Assembly: GCF_030546645.1 (NCBI RefSeq)
Contig: NZ_JAUOTO010000001.1
Location: 930,001 to 994,000, forward strand
Length of the DNA: 64,000 bases
Origin: Flavitalea plasmicola
GTDB lineage: Bacteria > Bacteroidota > Bacteroidia > Chitinophagales > Chitinophagaceae
Reading direction: 5' to 3'
Part shown: piece by piece, positions 44,690 to 53,639 of the stretch
How the letters are laid out: each line of letters opens with the position of its first letter
Numbering within the stretch: the stretch's first letter is position 1
Position numbers and translations under genes: made by a program
Notes under the pieces: generated by a model
Databases searched by the model: none
What the model was told of the DNA's origin: nothing
What the model saw: only the letters and a program-made list of their open reading frames with translations

Positions 44690-45445
44690 TCACGCATTCC
44701 CACTCCGATTGTAATAAAAGCTATTTGCCTGCGCGAGGCAGGTCATGTTGACCTCATTGATACAAACGTGGGCAGGGAGATTGGCACAATAAAAAATAGT
44801 ATCCGCCACGTCTTCCGCACGCAACGGGGTATATCCTTCATAGATCTTCTGGGCCTGATCCATATCCCCTTTGAATCGGACCTTTGAAAATTCCGTATCA
44901 GCTGCGCCGGGGTGTATGACCGTAACTTTTATCCTGTGCTGAAGCAGATCGATCCGTATGGATTTGGAAATGGCGTCTACTGCATATTTACTGGCGCAAT
45001 AGACATTCCCTTTTTCATAGACTTCTTTGCCGGCGATGGAACCGAGATTGATGATGTGGCCGTTTTGCCGGGCGATCATCAAGGGAACAACGGCTTTGGA
45101 TACATAAAGGAGCCCTTTTACATTCGTATCCAGCATGGTCTCCCAATCGTCCAGGTTGGCTTCGTTGAAATGATCCCTGCCGAGGGCCAGTCCGGCATTA
45201 TTGACGAGGATATCGATGTCCTTCCATTCTGCGGGAAGACTGGCGATGGCTGCAAATACGGCATCTTTATCCTGGACGTCGAATACAAGGGGGAGGACAT
45301 CTGTCTTCAGATCCTGTTTCAGCGCTTCCAGTCTTTCTTTTCTTCTGCCCGTGATGATGAGCCGATGGCCGGCTGCGGCGAATTGGCGGGCGGTGGCCTC
45401 TCCGAAGCCTGAAGTGGCGCCCGTGATTAAAACGATTTTATGCAT
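44690..45445 (-). CDS. SDR family NAD(P)-dependent oxidoreductase (YdfG-like)
   Basis: A 251-residue classical short-chain dehydrogenase. Cofactor motif TGATSGFGEA (about 8-17) with TGRRKERLE after strand 2 suggests NADP. NNAGLALG, GSIAGKEVYEKGNVYCASKYAV with catalytic Ser, Tyr and Lys, then HPGAADTEF follow. The pattern resembles YdfG-type serine/3-hydroxy acid dehydrogenases; the substrate is not certain. The start at 45445 (MHKIVLITGA) is chosen and overlaps the hydrolase gene end by 8 nt. Confidence 0.92.
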   Translation of the reverse strand: MHKIVLITGATSGFGEATARQFAAAGHRLIITGRRKERLEALKQDLKTDVLPLVFDVQDKDAVFAAIASLPAEWKDIDILVNNAGLALGRDHFNEANLDDWETMLDTNVKGLLYVSKAVVPLMIARQNGHIINLGSIAGKEVYEKGNVYCASKYAVDAISKSIRIDLLQHRIKVTVIHPGAADTEFSKVRFKGDMDQAQKIYEGYTPLRAEDVADTIFYCANLPAHVCINEVNMTCLAQANSFYYNRSGNA

Positions 45446-46253
45446 AATATTGATCATTCAAAAATTCTTCCAGGAAAAGATTTGCCTTTGCGGCGTCTTC
45501 CATCATTCCCATATGACCTGTGTTCTCCAGTATTTGAATATACGACATAGAAGGCATGTGGCTTTGCTGCAGGCTGGTGATCAGCGGTACTGCACTATCC
45601 TCTTCTCCCATGATGAATAAAACAGCTCCCGGGAATTGCTGCAGCACATGCGTCCGGTCAGGCCGGTGGATCATCGCTTCATAGTAGCGGATAAGGGCAT
45701 CGGGGTTGAAGCCGGCATACCGATCGATCAGGGAAGTGACCCATTCGGGATGCTTGTTACGTGTGGTCCCGGAAAAAAGATGGGGAGTGGACTGCCTGAT
45801 AAAGGCGGCGGCGCCATTTTTACGGATGAAGTCCATACCCTTTCGGCGGGCTGCTTTTTTTTCTTCACTGTCGGGATAAGCCGTGGAATGAAAGAGGCCG
45901 AAAGCTTTGAGCATGCCGGGGTACAGCTCGGCAAAGGCGAGCGTGACATAGCCTCCCATGCTGTGACCTATCATGATGGCATCTTCGATCTGCTCTGCTT
46001 CGAGCACGGCCCTTACTGCGCGGGCCAATGATTCCATGCTGGTGTCACCGGGAAGAGGGGAAGATAGGCCACTGCCGGGCAGATCAGGGACAATGAGCCG
46101 GTGGGTATTTTTTAAGTAGGCTACCTGGTTATCCCAGATGGAGCCATCCTCTGCAAATCCATGGATAAGGATCACCGGTGAAGTGGCCTGGCCTTCTGGC
46201 GTAAAGGTTTTATAGCTTAAGTTGATGGTCTGATATAAGATCGTCTTATCCAC
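45438..46253 (-). CDS. Alpha/beta hydrolase
   Basis: A 271-residue hydrolase. VILIHGFAEDGSIWDNQ (about 26-42) is the oxyanion strand, with the nucleophile in IGHSMGGYVTLAF (Ser at about 97), an acid near FIMGEEDSAVP and a His in ENTGHMGMMED. No signal peptide, so cytoplasmic. Substrate unknown. It overlaps lnt upstream (8 nt) and the SDR downstream (8 nt), forming a coupled three-gene run. Confidence 0.9.
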   Translation of the reverse strand: MDKTILYQTINLSYKTFTPEGQATSPVILIHGFAEDGSIWDNQVAYLKNTHRLIVPDLPGSGLSSPLPGDTSMESLARAVRAVLEAEQIEDAIMIGHSMGGYVTLAFAELYPGMLKAFGLFHSTAYPDSEEKKAARRKGMDFIRKNGAAAFIRQSTPHLFSGTTRNKHPEWVTSLIDRYAGFNPDALIRYYEAMIHRPDRTHVLQQFPGAVLFIMGEEDSAVPLITSLQQSHMPSMSYIQILENTGHMGMMEDAAKANLFLEEFLNDQYYA

Positions 46254-47847
46254 GTCCTTTCTTTTTTTTGATGATCTGCACTGGCAACCAGATGGTGAGC
46301 AGGAGGGTAGCGAGGATCGCCAGCCGGGAGATCATGTCGCCATAATTAACATAGAAAGTAAGCGCTTGTTCAGGTTTGACGGATCTTTTGATAACTGCTG
46401 CCTGATCCCAGGGACGATCTTCAATGATGGTGCCGGAAGGGTCAATGATACAGGAGACGCCGGTGTTGGCGCTTCTTACTATCCAGCGACGGGTTTCAAT
46501 GGCCCTGAGCCGGGCATAGGCTTCATGCTGGTGATAGCCGGGGGTATTGCCCCACCAGCCATCATTGGTGATGACGGCAATCAGGTTTGCACCATTGCGG
46601 ACATAGTTGGACATGAATTCTCCGTAAATGCTCTCGTAGCATACGGCGGGAGCGATGATGTAACTATGATTGGAGGAAGACAAAGGAGTACGGTCGGCCT
46701 GTCCTGTATAGCCGGCAGTGGTGCCGCCGAACTTTTCAAACCAGGCATCCAGAAAGTGGAGAAAGGCCGGAAGGGTTTCGACGCCTGGGACCAGCTTGGA
46801 TTTGTGATAAAATTGAAGGGGACCGGAACTGTCCAGGATCACCGCCGCGTTGTAGCTGTCGACATAGAGATCGGTGTTGGGGATGCGACGGGCAGTATTG
46901 TTCTGGCGGCCATTGTAGGTTCGATAGCTTTCCACGCCAGTGAGCAGGTTGATCCGGGGATGACGCCGGAGGAAATCCCAAAGCGGATGGAGGAAATAAT
47001 TGGCTTTCATGTTTGCCTCGCTGATGCCGTTCTCCATGAACAGGGCTGTCTCGGGCCATACTACCAGTTCGGTGCGATCGTCGATGGCTGAGTCGCTGAG
47101 CCGGATCAATTTATGGATCTGCGCTTCAAAGCTGCCGGTGTAGATCTTCTCGTACGGATCGATATTGGGCTGGACGATGACGACATTGGGAGATGCCTTG
47201 CCTAAGGTAGTCGTGATCTGAGAATCAATGGGGGTAATGAAAAATAGCGACGACAGGAGAAGGGGTGCCAGAATAGCTGCGATCAGCCGGAGGATGGGAG
47301 CTTTGGGCAGGGGCTTTAGAGGGGCTTGGGCCAGGAGACGGAAGACAAGGATGTTTACCACCAATATCCAAAGACCTCCACCACTGGTGCCTGTAAAGCT
47401 ATACCACTGCACCCATCCGGGATGGCCTGCAAAGACATTTCCCAGGGTAAGCCAGGGCCAGCTGAGCCCCCAATCCTGCAAATGAATGTATTCAAAGGTC
47501 AGCCAAAGCGCAACCAGGGCAGGATATCCCACTTTGGGGCCTAACCGCGCTTTTAGGAAATGGAAACCTATCCAGGGCAGGCACATAAGGAGGCTGTTGG
47601 CAAGGACGGCGCCTATGGCGCCCGGGACGGAAGCATTCCAGATCCACCAGGTGGTGGCGGTATTCCAGATGAACATGGTAAGATAGACCCATCCGAAGAA
47701 TTTTCTCCGGCGGAGGCCTTGCTGCTCCAACCATAATAAGGGAACGAAGGCAATGAAGATCAGGAAGGTGAGGGGTGAAGGCGGCCAGGCGGCAAAGAGC
47801 AATACTCCGGAAAGCAAAGACAGTAAAAAAGGATGAAATTTTTTCAA
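46246..47847 (-). CDS. lnt: Apolipoprotein N-acyltransferase
   Basis: A 533-residue inner membrane enzyme that adds the third acyl chain to lipoproteins. Several N-terminal membrane helices are followed by the nitrilase domain with the triad Glu (VVWPETALF), Lys (FYHKSKLVPGVE) and Cys (PAVCYESIYGEF). The chain ends with a last membrane helix and a Lys-rich tail. The start is a TTG at 47847; the nearest ATG upstream (47852) is out of frame. It heads a run with the hydrolase and SDR genes. Confidence 0.94.
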   Translation of the reverse strand: MKKFHPFLLSLLSGVLLFAAWPPSPLTFLIFIAFVPLLWLEQQGLRRRKFFGWVYLTMFIWNTATTWWIWNASVPGAIGAVLANSLLMCLPWIGFHFLKARLGPKVGYPALVALWLTFEYIHLQDWGLSWPWLTLGNVFAGHPGWVQWYSFTGTSGGGLWILVVNILVFRLLAQAPLKPLPKAPILRLIAAILAPLLLSSLFFITPIDSQITTTLGKASPNVVIVQPNIDPYEKIYTGSFEAQIHKLIRLSDSAIDDRTELVVWPETALFMENGISEANMKANYFLHPLWDFLRRHPRINLLTGVESYRTYNGRQNNTARRIPNTDLYVDSYNAAVILDSSGPLQFYHKSKLVPGVETLPAFLHFLDAWFEKFGGTTAGYTGQADRTPLSSSNHSYIIAPAVCYESIYGEFMSNYVRNGANLIAVITNDGWWGNTPGYHQHEAYARLRAIETRRWIVRSANTGVSCIIDPSGTIIEDRPWDQAAVIKRSVKPEQALTFYVNYGDMISRLAILATLLLTIWLPVQIIKKKKGRG

Positions 47848-48064
47848 GCCATAAATCTTTGAGTAAAAATAAGCTTAATAGCCGTCCGTTGGGGGCGGAT
47901 AGCTTAAATTCTATATGAAATCACGGGAGCGCTGAGATCAATTATATTGGGTGCGGACGAAGAGATGGCTGGTGTCCAATTGCAGGGGATTGTCATTAGG
48001 GAGCTTTTTCATATATGCTGGTTGGTGCTTTTCTATAACGATGCGGAAAAGGCGCAGATTGCAT

Positions 48065-48098
48065 AAAAAAAGGCCCCGCCGGAATGTGCGGGACCTTT
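48065..48098 (-). terminator. Terminator of guaB
   Basis: On the minus strand AAAGGTCCCGC and GCGGGGCCTTT form an 11-bp stem with one mismatch, followed by TTTT. It lies about 18 nt after the guaB stop. The rest of the 47848-48115 gap shows nothing I can name. Confidence 0.9.
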
Positions 48099-48115
48099 CG
48101 TCTGAGTAAGGTATA

Positions 48116-49615
48116 CTAGCGGCTGTAATTAGGCGCTTCTTTTGTTATATAAATATCATGGGCATGGCTTTCTTTCATGCCTGCAGTGGTGATCTTGATG
48201 AACTGGGACTGTTGTTGGAGGGCTTTTATGTCCTTGGCGCCGCAATAGCCCATCCCTGCCCGGAGGCCGCCTACATATTGCTGGACTACTTCCGTCAGAC
48301 CACCTTTGAAAGCCACCCGGCCTTCGATGCCTTCCGGCACCAGTTTTTTGATATCATCTTCCACGTCCTGGAAATACCGGTCGCTGCTGCCCTGGGTCAT
48401 TGCCCCGATGGAGCCCATGCCCCTGTATTGCTTGAATTTCCTGCCTTCATAGATGATGGTTTCTCCGGGGCTTTCTTCGACACCTGCGAAGACGCTGCCC
48501 ATCATCACCACGTTTGCTCCGGCTGCCAGGGCTTTTACCATGTCGCCTGTATAACGGATACCCCCATCTGCGATGAGGGGGATATTCCTGCCTTTGAGCT
48601 GGGAAGCGGCCTCCATGATGGCTGTGATCTGGGGAACGCCGGCTCCGGCGACGATGCGGGTGGTGCAAATGGAGCCTGGTCCTATCCCTACTTTTACGGC
48701 ATCGGCCCCCGCATCTGCCAATGCTTTTGCCCCTGCTGCCGTACCAATGTTGCCGGCTATAACCTGCAGGTTCTTAAAGGATTTTTTCAGTGTCCTGAGG
48801 GCATTGATGACGCCAATATGGTGCCCGTGGGCGCTGTCGAGGGTCACCACGTCGACCCCGATCTGTTGTAAAGCGCCGGCCCTTTCCAGAAGGTCTTTGG
48901 TGATGCCCAGTGCCGCGCCTACGAGCAGGCGGCCGTAAGCATCTTTTACGCCATTGGGGGCGCTGGACAACTGCAAGATATCACGATAGGTGATCAGGCC
49001 TATGAGCTTTCCCTGTTTACTGACAACAGGCAATTTTTCGATCTTATATTTCTGGAGGATCTTTTCGGCTTTTTTCAGGTCGGTGCCTTCAGGGGCTGTT
49101 ATCAGGCCTTCTTTTGTCATTACCTCGCTGATCTTGCGGCGCTTATTGTCTTCAAAACGGAGGTCGCGATTGGTAAGAATGCCGACCAGCACTCTATTAT
49201 TGTCGACGATGGGGATACCGCCGATCTTATTTTCCTTCATCAGCCGCAAGGCGTCTGCGATGGTAGCATCTTCGTGGAGCGTGATGGGGTCGAGGATCAG
49301 GCCGCTTTCGCTGCGCTTGACCTTTCGCACCTGCTCCACCTGTTTTTCGATGGACATATTCTTGTGCAGGATCCCGATGCCACCTTCTCTTGCAAGGGCT
49401 ATGGCGAGGGTCGCTTCCGTCACGGTGTCCATTGCTGCCGACAACATGGGTGTATTCAGGGTGATGTCCTTGGTGAGCTTGCTACGGATGTCTACTTCAC
49501 GGGGTAAGACCTGCGAAAAAGCCGGTAATAGCAGCACATCATCGAATGTTAATCCTTCGCCGAAAAATTTTGAGGGTGATTTTGACTTGCTGGTGGGGGG
49601 ATTTATTCTTGCCAT
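48116..49615 (-). CDS. guaB: IMP dehydrogenase
   Basis: A 499-residue enzyme of GMP synthesis (IMP to XMP). [13 protein letters not shown] starts the barrel. A CBS pair is inserted at about 95-215 ([44 protein letters not shown]). The catalytic Cys is in [20 protein letters not shown] and the flap in [10 protein letters not shown]. The start at 49615 (MARINPP) is chosen because the -7 box TACCTTTG ends only 3 nt upstream of it, which also implies a leaderless transcript. Confidence 0.98.
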   Translation of the reverse strand: MARINPPTSKSKSPSKFFGEGLTFDDVLLLPAFSQVLPREVDIRSKLTKDITLNTPMLSAAMDTVTEATLAIALAREGGIGILHKNMSIEKQVEQVRKVKRSESGLILDPITLHEDATIADALRLMKENKIGGIPIVDNNRVLVGILTNRDLRFEDNKRRKISEVMTKEGLITAPEGTDLKKAEKILQKYKIEKLPVVSKQGKLIGLITYRDILQLSSAPNGVKDAYGRLLVGAALGITKDLLERAGALQQIGVDVVTLDSAHGHHIGVINALRTLKKSFKNLQVIAGNIGTAAGAKALADAGADAVKVGIGPGSICTTRIVAGAGVPQITAIMEAASQLKGRNIPLIADGGIRYTGDMVKALAAGANVVMMGSVFAGVEESPGETIIYEGRKFKQYRGMGSIGAMTQGSSDRYFQDVEDDIKKLVPEGIEGRVAFKGGLTEVVQQYVGGLRAGMGYCGAKDIKALQQQSQFIKITTAGMKESHAHDIYITKEAPNYSR

Positions 49616-49618
49616 GTG

Positions 49619-49626
49619 CAAAGGTA
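49619..49626 (-). promoter_or_regulatory. -7 box of guaB, probable leaderless promoter
   Basis: A perfect TACCTTTG on the minus strand ends 3 nt before the guaB ATG. With the usual distance from this box, transcription should start at or next to the A of the ATG. The -33 half is not clear. Confidence 0.65.
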
Positions 49627-49716
49627 GGGCAGCGGATAAATACGGCCCAAATTTTTATGAACAGGGTGGGGGAAAGCAGCGGCAAAGGCCTAGCAATGAT
49701 CAAGTTAGGGCAGGCT

Positions 49717-50841
49717 TTATTCGCAAAGCCTGTACATTTTTCCGGGAAGGGAGCTGATATGCCCCAGCAATTCCAGGTTCAGCAGGGTGATGGCCAGCAG
49801 GCCGGCGGACTGCCTGCCCTGGGCGTGAATATCACTGATGGAAAGGGCTTTTTTTTCACGGAACAGCTGCAGTAACGACCATTCTTCGTCCGAGAGCCCC
49901 GAACCTTCTTTGGCGGTGGGGAACAAGGATGCTTGCCCGACACCTGGTGTCGGGGACGGCTTTTGCCAATTCATCTCCTCCATTAGCTGCGCTGCGCCGG
50001 TGAGCAGGCGTGCCTTTCCTTCGCGGATCAGGACGTTGCAGCCGGAGCTTCTTTCATCAGTGATCCTGCCGGGGATGGCGAAGACCTTGCGATGGTACGC
50101 GAGCGCATTTTCAACCGTGAGCATGCTGCCGCCGCGGGGACGGGTCTCTGTCACGATGACAGCATCGCTGATGCCGGCGACGATTCGATTGCGGATGGGG
50201 AAGTTGTAAGCATCGGGGCGGGTGGCCGTGCCGAACTTGGTGAGCAGACCTCCCGTCTTCAGCATTTCCCTGGCCAGACTGGCGTGTTCCCTTGGGTAGA
50301 TCTGGTCCAGTCCGTGCCCAAGGACCCCTACGGTGGGGAGATGATATTTAAGCGCCGCCTGGTGCGATATGGCGTCAATGCCATAGGCCAGCCCGCTGAT
50401 GATCAGTGTGCCGGGTAGTGATGTCATGTCTTTGACGAGCTTTTCTGTTGCCTGTTTACCATAGTCTGAAGGGCTGCGGGTGCCGATGATGGAAATGATC
50501 CTGGATGCATTGAGATCCGTATGGCCTTTGAAGAATAAAAGGATGGGCGCATCCGGGCAACGCAGCAGGCGTTGCGGATAGTGCTGGTCTGTAAGGAAAA
50601 AAGAACGGATCGAATATCTATCTAAAAAAGCCTGCTCTTTTTCAACGGCGGAGAAGGCTTTAAAATGAGCGATGTCGTAGGCCCTTTTCGATTTCTTACC
50701 GAGAACATCCGCCAATGCCGCCTCTGGAGCATGGAAAACTGAGCGGGCTTCGCCAAAACGGTGCAGCAATCTCCGCGCATATACGGGACCGATCCCCGGG
50801 ATACTACCCAACGCCAATTGGTATAAGGCATCTTCTTTCAT
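49717..50841 (-). CDS. dprA: DNA-processing protein DprA
   Basis: A 374-residue protein that loads RecA on incoming single-stranded DNA in natural transformation. An N-terminal HhH/SAM-like segment (LGSIPGIGPVYARRLLHRFG) is followed by the Rossmann-like domain: IISIIGTRSPSDYGKQ, IISGLAYGIDAISH, VGVLGHGLDQIYPREH and FPIRNRIVAGISDAVIV, GGSMLTVENAL. A C-terminal winged helix (LSDEEWSLLQLFREKKALS) is at about 310-374. A -7 box TACCTTTG lies 38 nt upstream (50886-50879). A small palindrome in the coding sequence encodes TPGVGQ. Confidence 0.96.
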   Translation of the reverse strand: MKEDALYQLALGSIPGIGPVYARRLLHRFGEARSVFHAPEAALADVLGKKSKRAYDIAHFKAFSAVEKEQAFLDRYSIRSFFLTDQHYPQRLLRCPDAPILLFFKGHTDLNASRIISIIGTRSPSDYGKQATEKLVKDMTSLPGTLIISGLAYGIDAISHQAALKYHLPTVGVLGHGLDQIYPREHASLAREMLKTGGLLTKFGTATRPDAYNFPIRNRIVAGISDAVIVTETRPRGGSMLTVENALAYHRKVFAIPGRITDERSSGCNVLIREGKARLLTGAAQLMEEMNWQKPSPTPGVGQASLFPTAKEGSGLSDEEWSLLQLFREKKALSISDIHAQGRQSAGLLAITLLNLELLGHISSLPGKMYRLCE

Positions 50842-50908
50842 GGACAGGCTATTGATGGATGAGGGTGTATAGGTCTTGCAAAGGTAGTGATAAAGGGGGG
50901 TGTGCTAA

Positions 50909-50939
50909 AAAAAATAGCAATCCGGGGATGGCGGATTGC
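50909..50939 (-). terminator. Terminator of the PorE-like gene
   Basis: On the minus strand GCAATCCG / CGGATTGC form a stem around a short loop, followed by TATTTTTTTT. It begins 5 nt after the stop codon. Confidence 0.9.
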
Positions 50940-50944
50940 CTCGG

Positions 50945-52861
50945 CTACCTGCTGATGACCTTCAGCTCGGTGCGACGGTTTTGGGCACGGCCTTCGGGGG
51001 TGGCGTTGTTCGCTACCGGCTGTGTCTCACCCCAGCCTTTGAATGAAAGTCTGGCGGCATTGATGCCTTTGGACGTGAGATAGGTGGTAACGGCCTTTGC
51101 CCTGTTCTCGGAGAGGGTTATATTTTCGGATGTTTTTCCGGAATTATCGGTGTGTCCATTGATCTGGATCTTCAGGGTAGGGTTGTCTTTCAGGAGCTGG
51201 ACGAGCTTATCCAACTCCACCTGTGACTCAGGCTTCAGCTCATATTTACTGGGATCGAAGAATATATTCTTCAGAACGATTGCTGCGTTGGCTTCGATGG
51301 GTTGTAGGGGGATATCGATATTGTAAGCAGTGTCTTCTTTATGCTGACTGAGGGGGAAGTTCTCGGAGAAGAAAAGATATCCTTTCCTGTTGACGTTGAA
51401 TGCATAGTCCTTGCCTTTCGGCAGCGTGATCAGGTAGTTGCCCGTCTCGTCCGTCTGCAGCTGGCTGACAACGGTCCTCGTGGAGAGGTCCGTTAGCTCG
51501 ACTCCCGAAGGCAGTCCTTTCAGTGTGGTCTTATCAAAAACTTTTCCTTTTACCCAAAGCGTCTGGGCCGGCCGGATATCATTGCGCAGCTCGAAAGTAT
51601 ACAAGTCAAGGCCTCCGCGGCTATCGGCCCGGTCGCTGGCATAATAAGCTGTTTTACCATCTGCGGCTATTACCAGGCTGCCTTCGTTTTCGATGGTATT
51701 GATGGGATATCCGAGATTTTCCGGTTTTTGCCACACGCCGCCAGGGCCTTTCCTGGATACAAAGAGATCATCTCCTCCATAACCGGGATGTCCGCTGGAT
51801 GTAAAATACAGGCTTTGGTTGTCCGCGTGTATGAACGGGGTTCCTTCGTCCCCCACCGTATTAATGACGGGTCCTAAGTTTTCGGGGGAGCTCCACTGTC
51901 CGTTGCGCAGACGGTGGCTGACATATATATCGCTGCCTCCGAAGCCGTCGGCGCGCCTGCTTGCAAAATAGAGGTCCCGTTTATCGGGGGAGAGGGAGGG
52001 AGCTGATTCCCAGAACTCGGTGTTGATGCTATCGCCAAGATTTTCCGGCGCGCTCCATCCCCTGTCTGTCAGGTAGGAAATGTAAAGATCGCAGCTTCCC
52101 CGGCCTTCGGGAAAATTGCACCCTGTGAAGATCAGCCACTGGCCATCCTGGGATATATTCTGTGCGCCTTCGTTCTGATTGGTATTGATATTGCCTTCCA
52201 GGCTTTTTGACTTGTGAAATATGCCATTTTCCCTGTCGGACTCATAAAAGTCCTCATTGAAATTGTTTACCCGGCGGGTGTAGATGAATTTACTGGCATC
52301 GATGGTTAGCGTGGGGTAATATTCGGAGACGGCTGAATTGATGCTATCGCCTAAGTTCAGAGGTTCGAACTTGTATCCGGCATTATCGTGTGTATGTGCA
52401 TAGTCGAGGGCAAACCGGTAACATTTTTGCCGGAATTCCCCTGCTTTACGGCTCTGCTCATTCAGATTGGTGACAGTGAGGAACCGGCTCACGGCTTCCA
52501 GGGCTTTTTCGAATTCCCCTTTGCCTGCCAGGTTGATGGAATAGGGGAGGTTATAGTCCAGGAAATAATTACTGTCGATGGCCCTGGCTTTTTCGTAATT
52601 GTCGATGGCTCCCTGGTAATTCTTCAGCTCGCCATACATACCGGCCATGGAGAGGTAAGCGTCTGCAAAACCATTGTCGGCTTTGACGGCCAGCTGCAAG
52701 GTCTCGATACCTCCCTTGAAATCATCCGCCCGGGCCTGCTCCAATGCTTTTGAATACAGCTGACTGGCCTTTTTGCTTACTTTTTCAGGTCTGTATTGTG
52801 CCCATACCGCAGGGGCAGCAGAAATAAGTAATATGAGGAGAAGTAAGCGGCGGTTGATCAT
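50945..52861 (-). CDS. PorE-like OmpA-family protein (TPR, PD40 propeller, carboxypeptidase-regulatory, OmpA domains)
   Basis: A 638-residue exported protein with signal peptide ending VWAQ. Domain order: TPR repeats (about 28-140; DDFKGGIETLQLAVKADNGFADAYLSMAGM), a WD40-like PD40 propeller (about 170-410; repeated SPDKRDLYFASRR-, SLYFTSSGHPGYGGDDLFVS-type blades), a carboxypeptidase-regulatory-like domain (about 425-510; VKGKVFDKTTLKGLPSGVEL), and a C-terminal OmpA domain (about 530-638; IQINGHTDNSGKTSENITLSENRA). This is the architecture known for PorE, which tethers the T9SS to peptidoglycan. sprA in the same window supports that, but many paralogues with this layout exist. Confidence 0.88.
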   Translation of the reverse strand: MINRRLLLLILLISAAPAVWAQYRPEKVSKKASQLYSKALEQARADDFKGGIETLQLAVKADNGFADAYLSMAGMYGELKNYQGAIDNYEKARAIDSNYFLDYNLPYSINLAGKGEFEKALEAVSRFLTVTNLNEQSRKAGEFRQKCYRFALDYAHTHDNAGYKFEPLNLGDSINSAVSEYYPTLTIDASKFIYTRRVNNFNEDFYESDRENGIFHKSKSLEGNINTNQNEGAQNISQDGQWLIFTGCNFPEGRGSCDLYISYLTDRGWSAPENLGDSINTEFWESAPSLSPDKRDLYFASRRADGFGGSDIYVSHRLRNGQWSSPENLGPVINTVGDEGTPFIHADNQSLYFTSSGHPGYGGDDLFVSRKGPGGVWQKPENLGYPINTIENEGSLVIAADGKTAYYASDRADSRGGLDLYTFELRNDIRPAQTLWVKGKVFDKTTLKGLPSGVELTDLSTRTVVSQLQTDETGNYLITLPKGKDYAFNVNRKGYLFFSENFPLSQHKEDTAYNIDIPLQPIEANAAIVLKNIFFDPSKYELKPESQVELDKLVQLLKDNPTLKIQINGHTDNSGKTSENITLSENRAKAVTTYLTSKGINAARLSFKGWGETQPVANNATPEGRAQNRRTELKVISR

Positions 52862-52912
52862 ATTGGAAAGTTACAAATCAAAATGCTAAACGTAAGTTAT
52901 AAAGATTTATTG

Positions 52913-52993
52913 AGCTGCAAGCCTCAAGCGCCAAGCTGCAAGCCAGGAAACTTTAAATCTTGGCTTGTAGCTCACAGCTTGCAGCTTGGCGCT
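52913..52993. repeat. Palindromic intergenic repeat, copy 4 (AGCTTGCAGCTT family)
   Basis: The left arm AGCTGCAAGCCTCAAGCGCC AAGCTGCAAGCC (52913-52944) pairs with the right arm GGCTTGTAGCTCACAGCTTG CAGCTTGGCGCT ending at 52993. It lies between the start of the PorE-like gene and the queE stop, beginning 1 nt past the queE stop codon on the minus strand. Confidence 0.83.
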
Positions 52994-52994
52994 A

Positions 52995-53633
52995 TTAAGG
53001 GACATGTATATATTTATGCAATTGCAGGGAAAATTCCCATTGGGGATGGCTCTTGACATATTCGATGATCAGGGGGGTGACAATGGAAGATTTGCTCCAT
53101 TCGGGCTGGAGGAATAGCTTACATGTGGGGGATACCCGGGCCGCCCATTGTTCAGCCCATTCGAAGTCCGTCTTGTTATAGATGACCACTTTCAATTCAT
53201 TTGCCAGCGGCAGGATCTCCGGCAGGGGGGCTTTGAACTTTTTAGGAGAGAGGCAGATCCAGTCCCACTCCCCGCTGAGGGGATATGCGCCGGAGGTCTC
53301 GATGTTGGTAGAGAACCCCGCATGGTGGAACTCGTCGGTGAGAGCGGTGCAATCATGCATCAGGGGTTCTCCGCCCGTGATCACTGCCAGGCGCCCGGGA
53401 TGACTTGCCGCTGCGGCCACGATCCCGGCGATGGTTTGTTGGGGGTGCGCCGAGGCGTCCCAGCTTTCTTTTACGTCACACCATACGCAGCCGACATCGC
53501 ATCCGCCGAGGCGGACAAAATAGGCTGCCTTTCCCTGGTGGTAGCCTTCCCCCTGTATCGTGTAAAAGGCCTCCATTACGGGCAGACTTTGCGCCTGCCG
53601 ATGGGGGGTGATATTTGATATTTCGGGTTGCAT
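52995..53633 (-). CDS. queE: 7-carboxy-7-deazaguanine synthase
   Basis: A 212-residue radical SAM enzyme that makes CDG for queuosine from 6-carboxytetrahydropterin. EAFYTIQGEGYHQGKAAYFVRLGGC (about 21-45) leads into the 4Fe-4S motif CDVGCVWCD, a CX3CX2C form. ITGGEPLMHD and NIETSGAYPL follow, and KFKAPLPE-type and FLQPEWSKS segments close the barrel. It follows folD by 6 nt, an operon linking one-carbon and pterin/deazapurine metabolism. The palindromic repeat lies right after its stop. Confidence 0.95.
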   Translation of the reverse strand: MQPEISNITPHRQAQSLPVMEAFYTIQGEGYHQGKAAYFVRLGGCDVGCVWCDVKESWDASAHPQQTIAGIVAAAASHPGRLAVITGGEPLMHDCTALTDEFHHAGFSTNIETSGAYPLSGEWDWICLSPKKFKAPLPEILPLANELKVVIYNKTDFEWAEQWAARVSPTCKLFLQPEWSKSSIVTPLIIEYVKSHPQWEFSLQLHKYIHVP

Positions 53634-53639
53634 CGTGGA

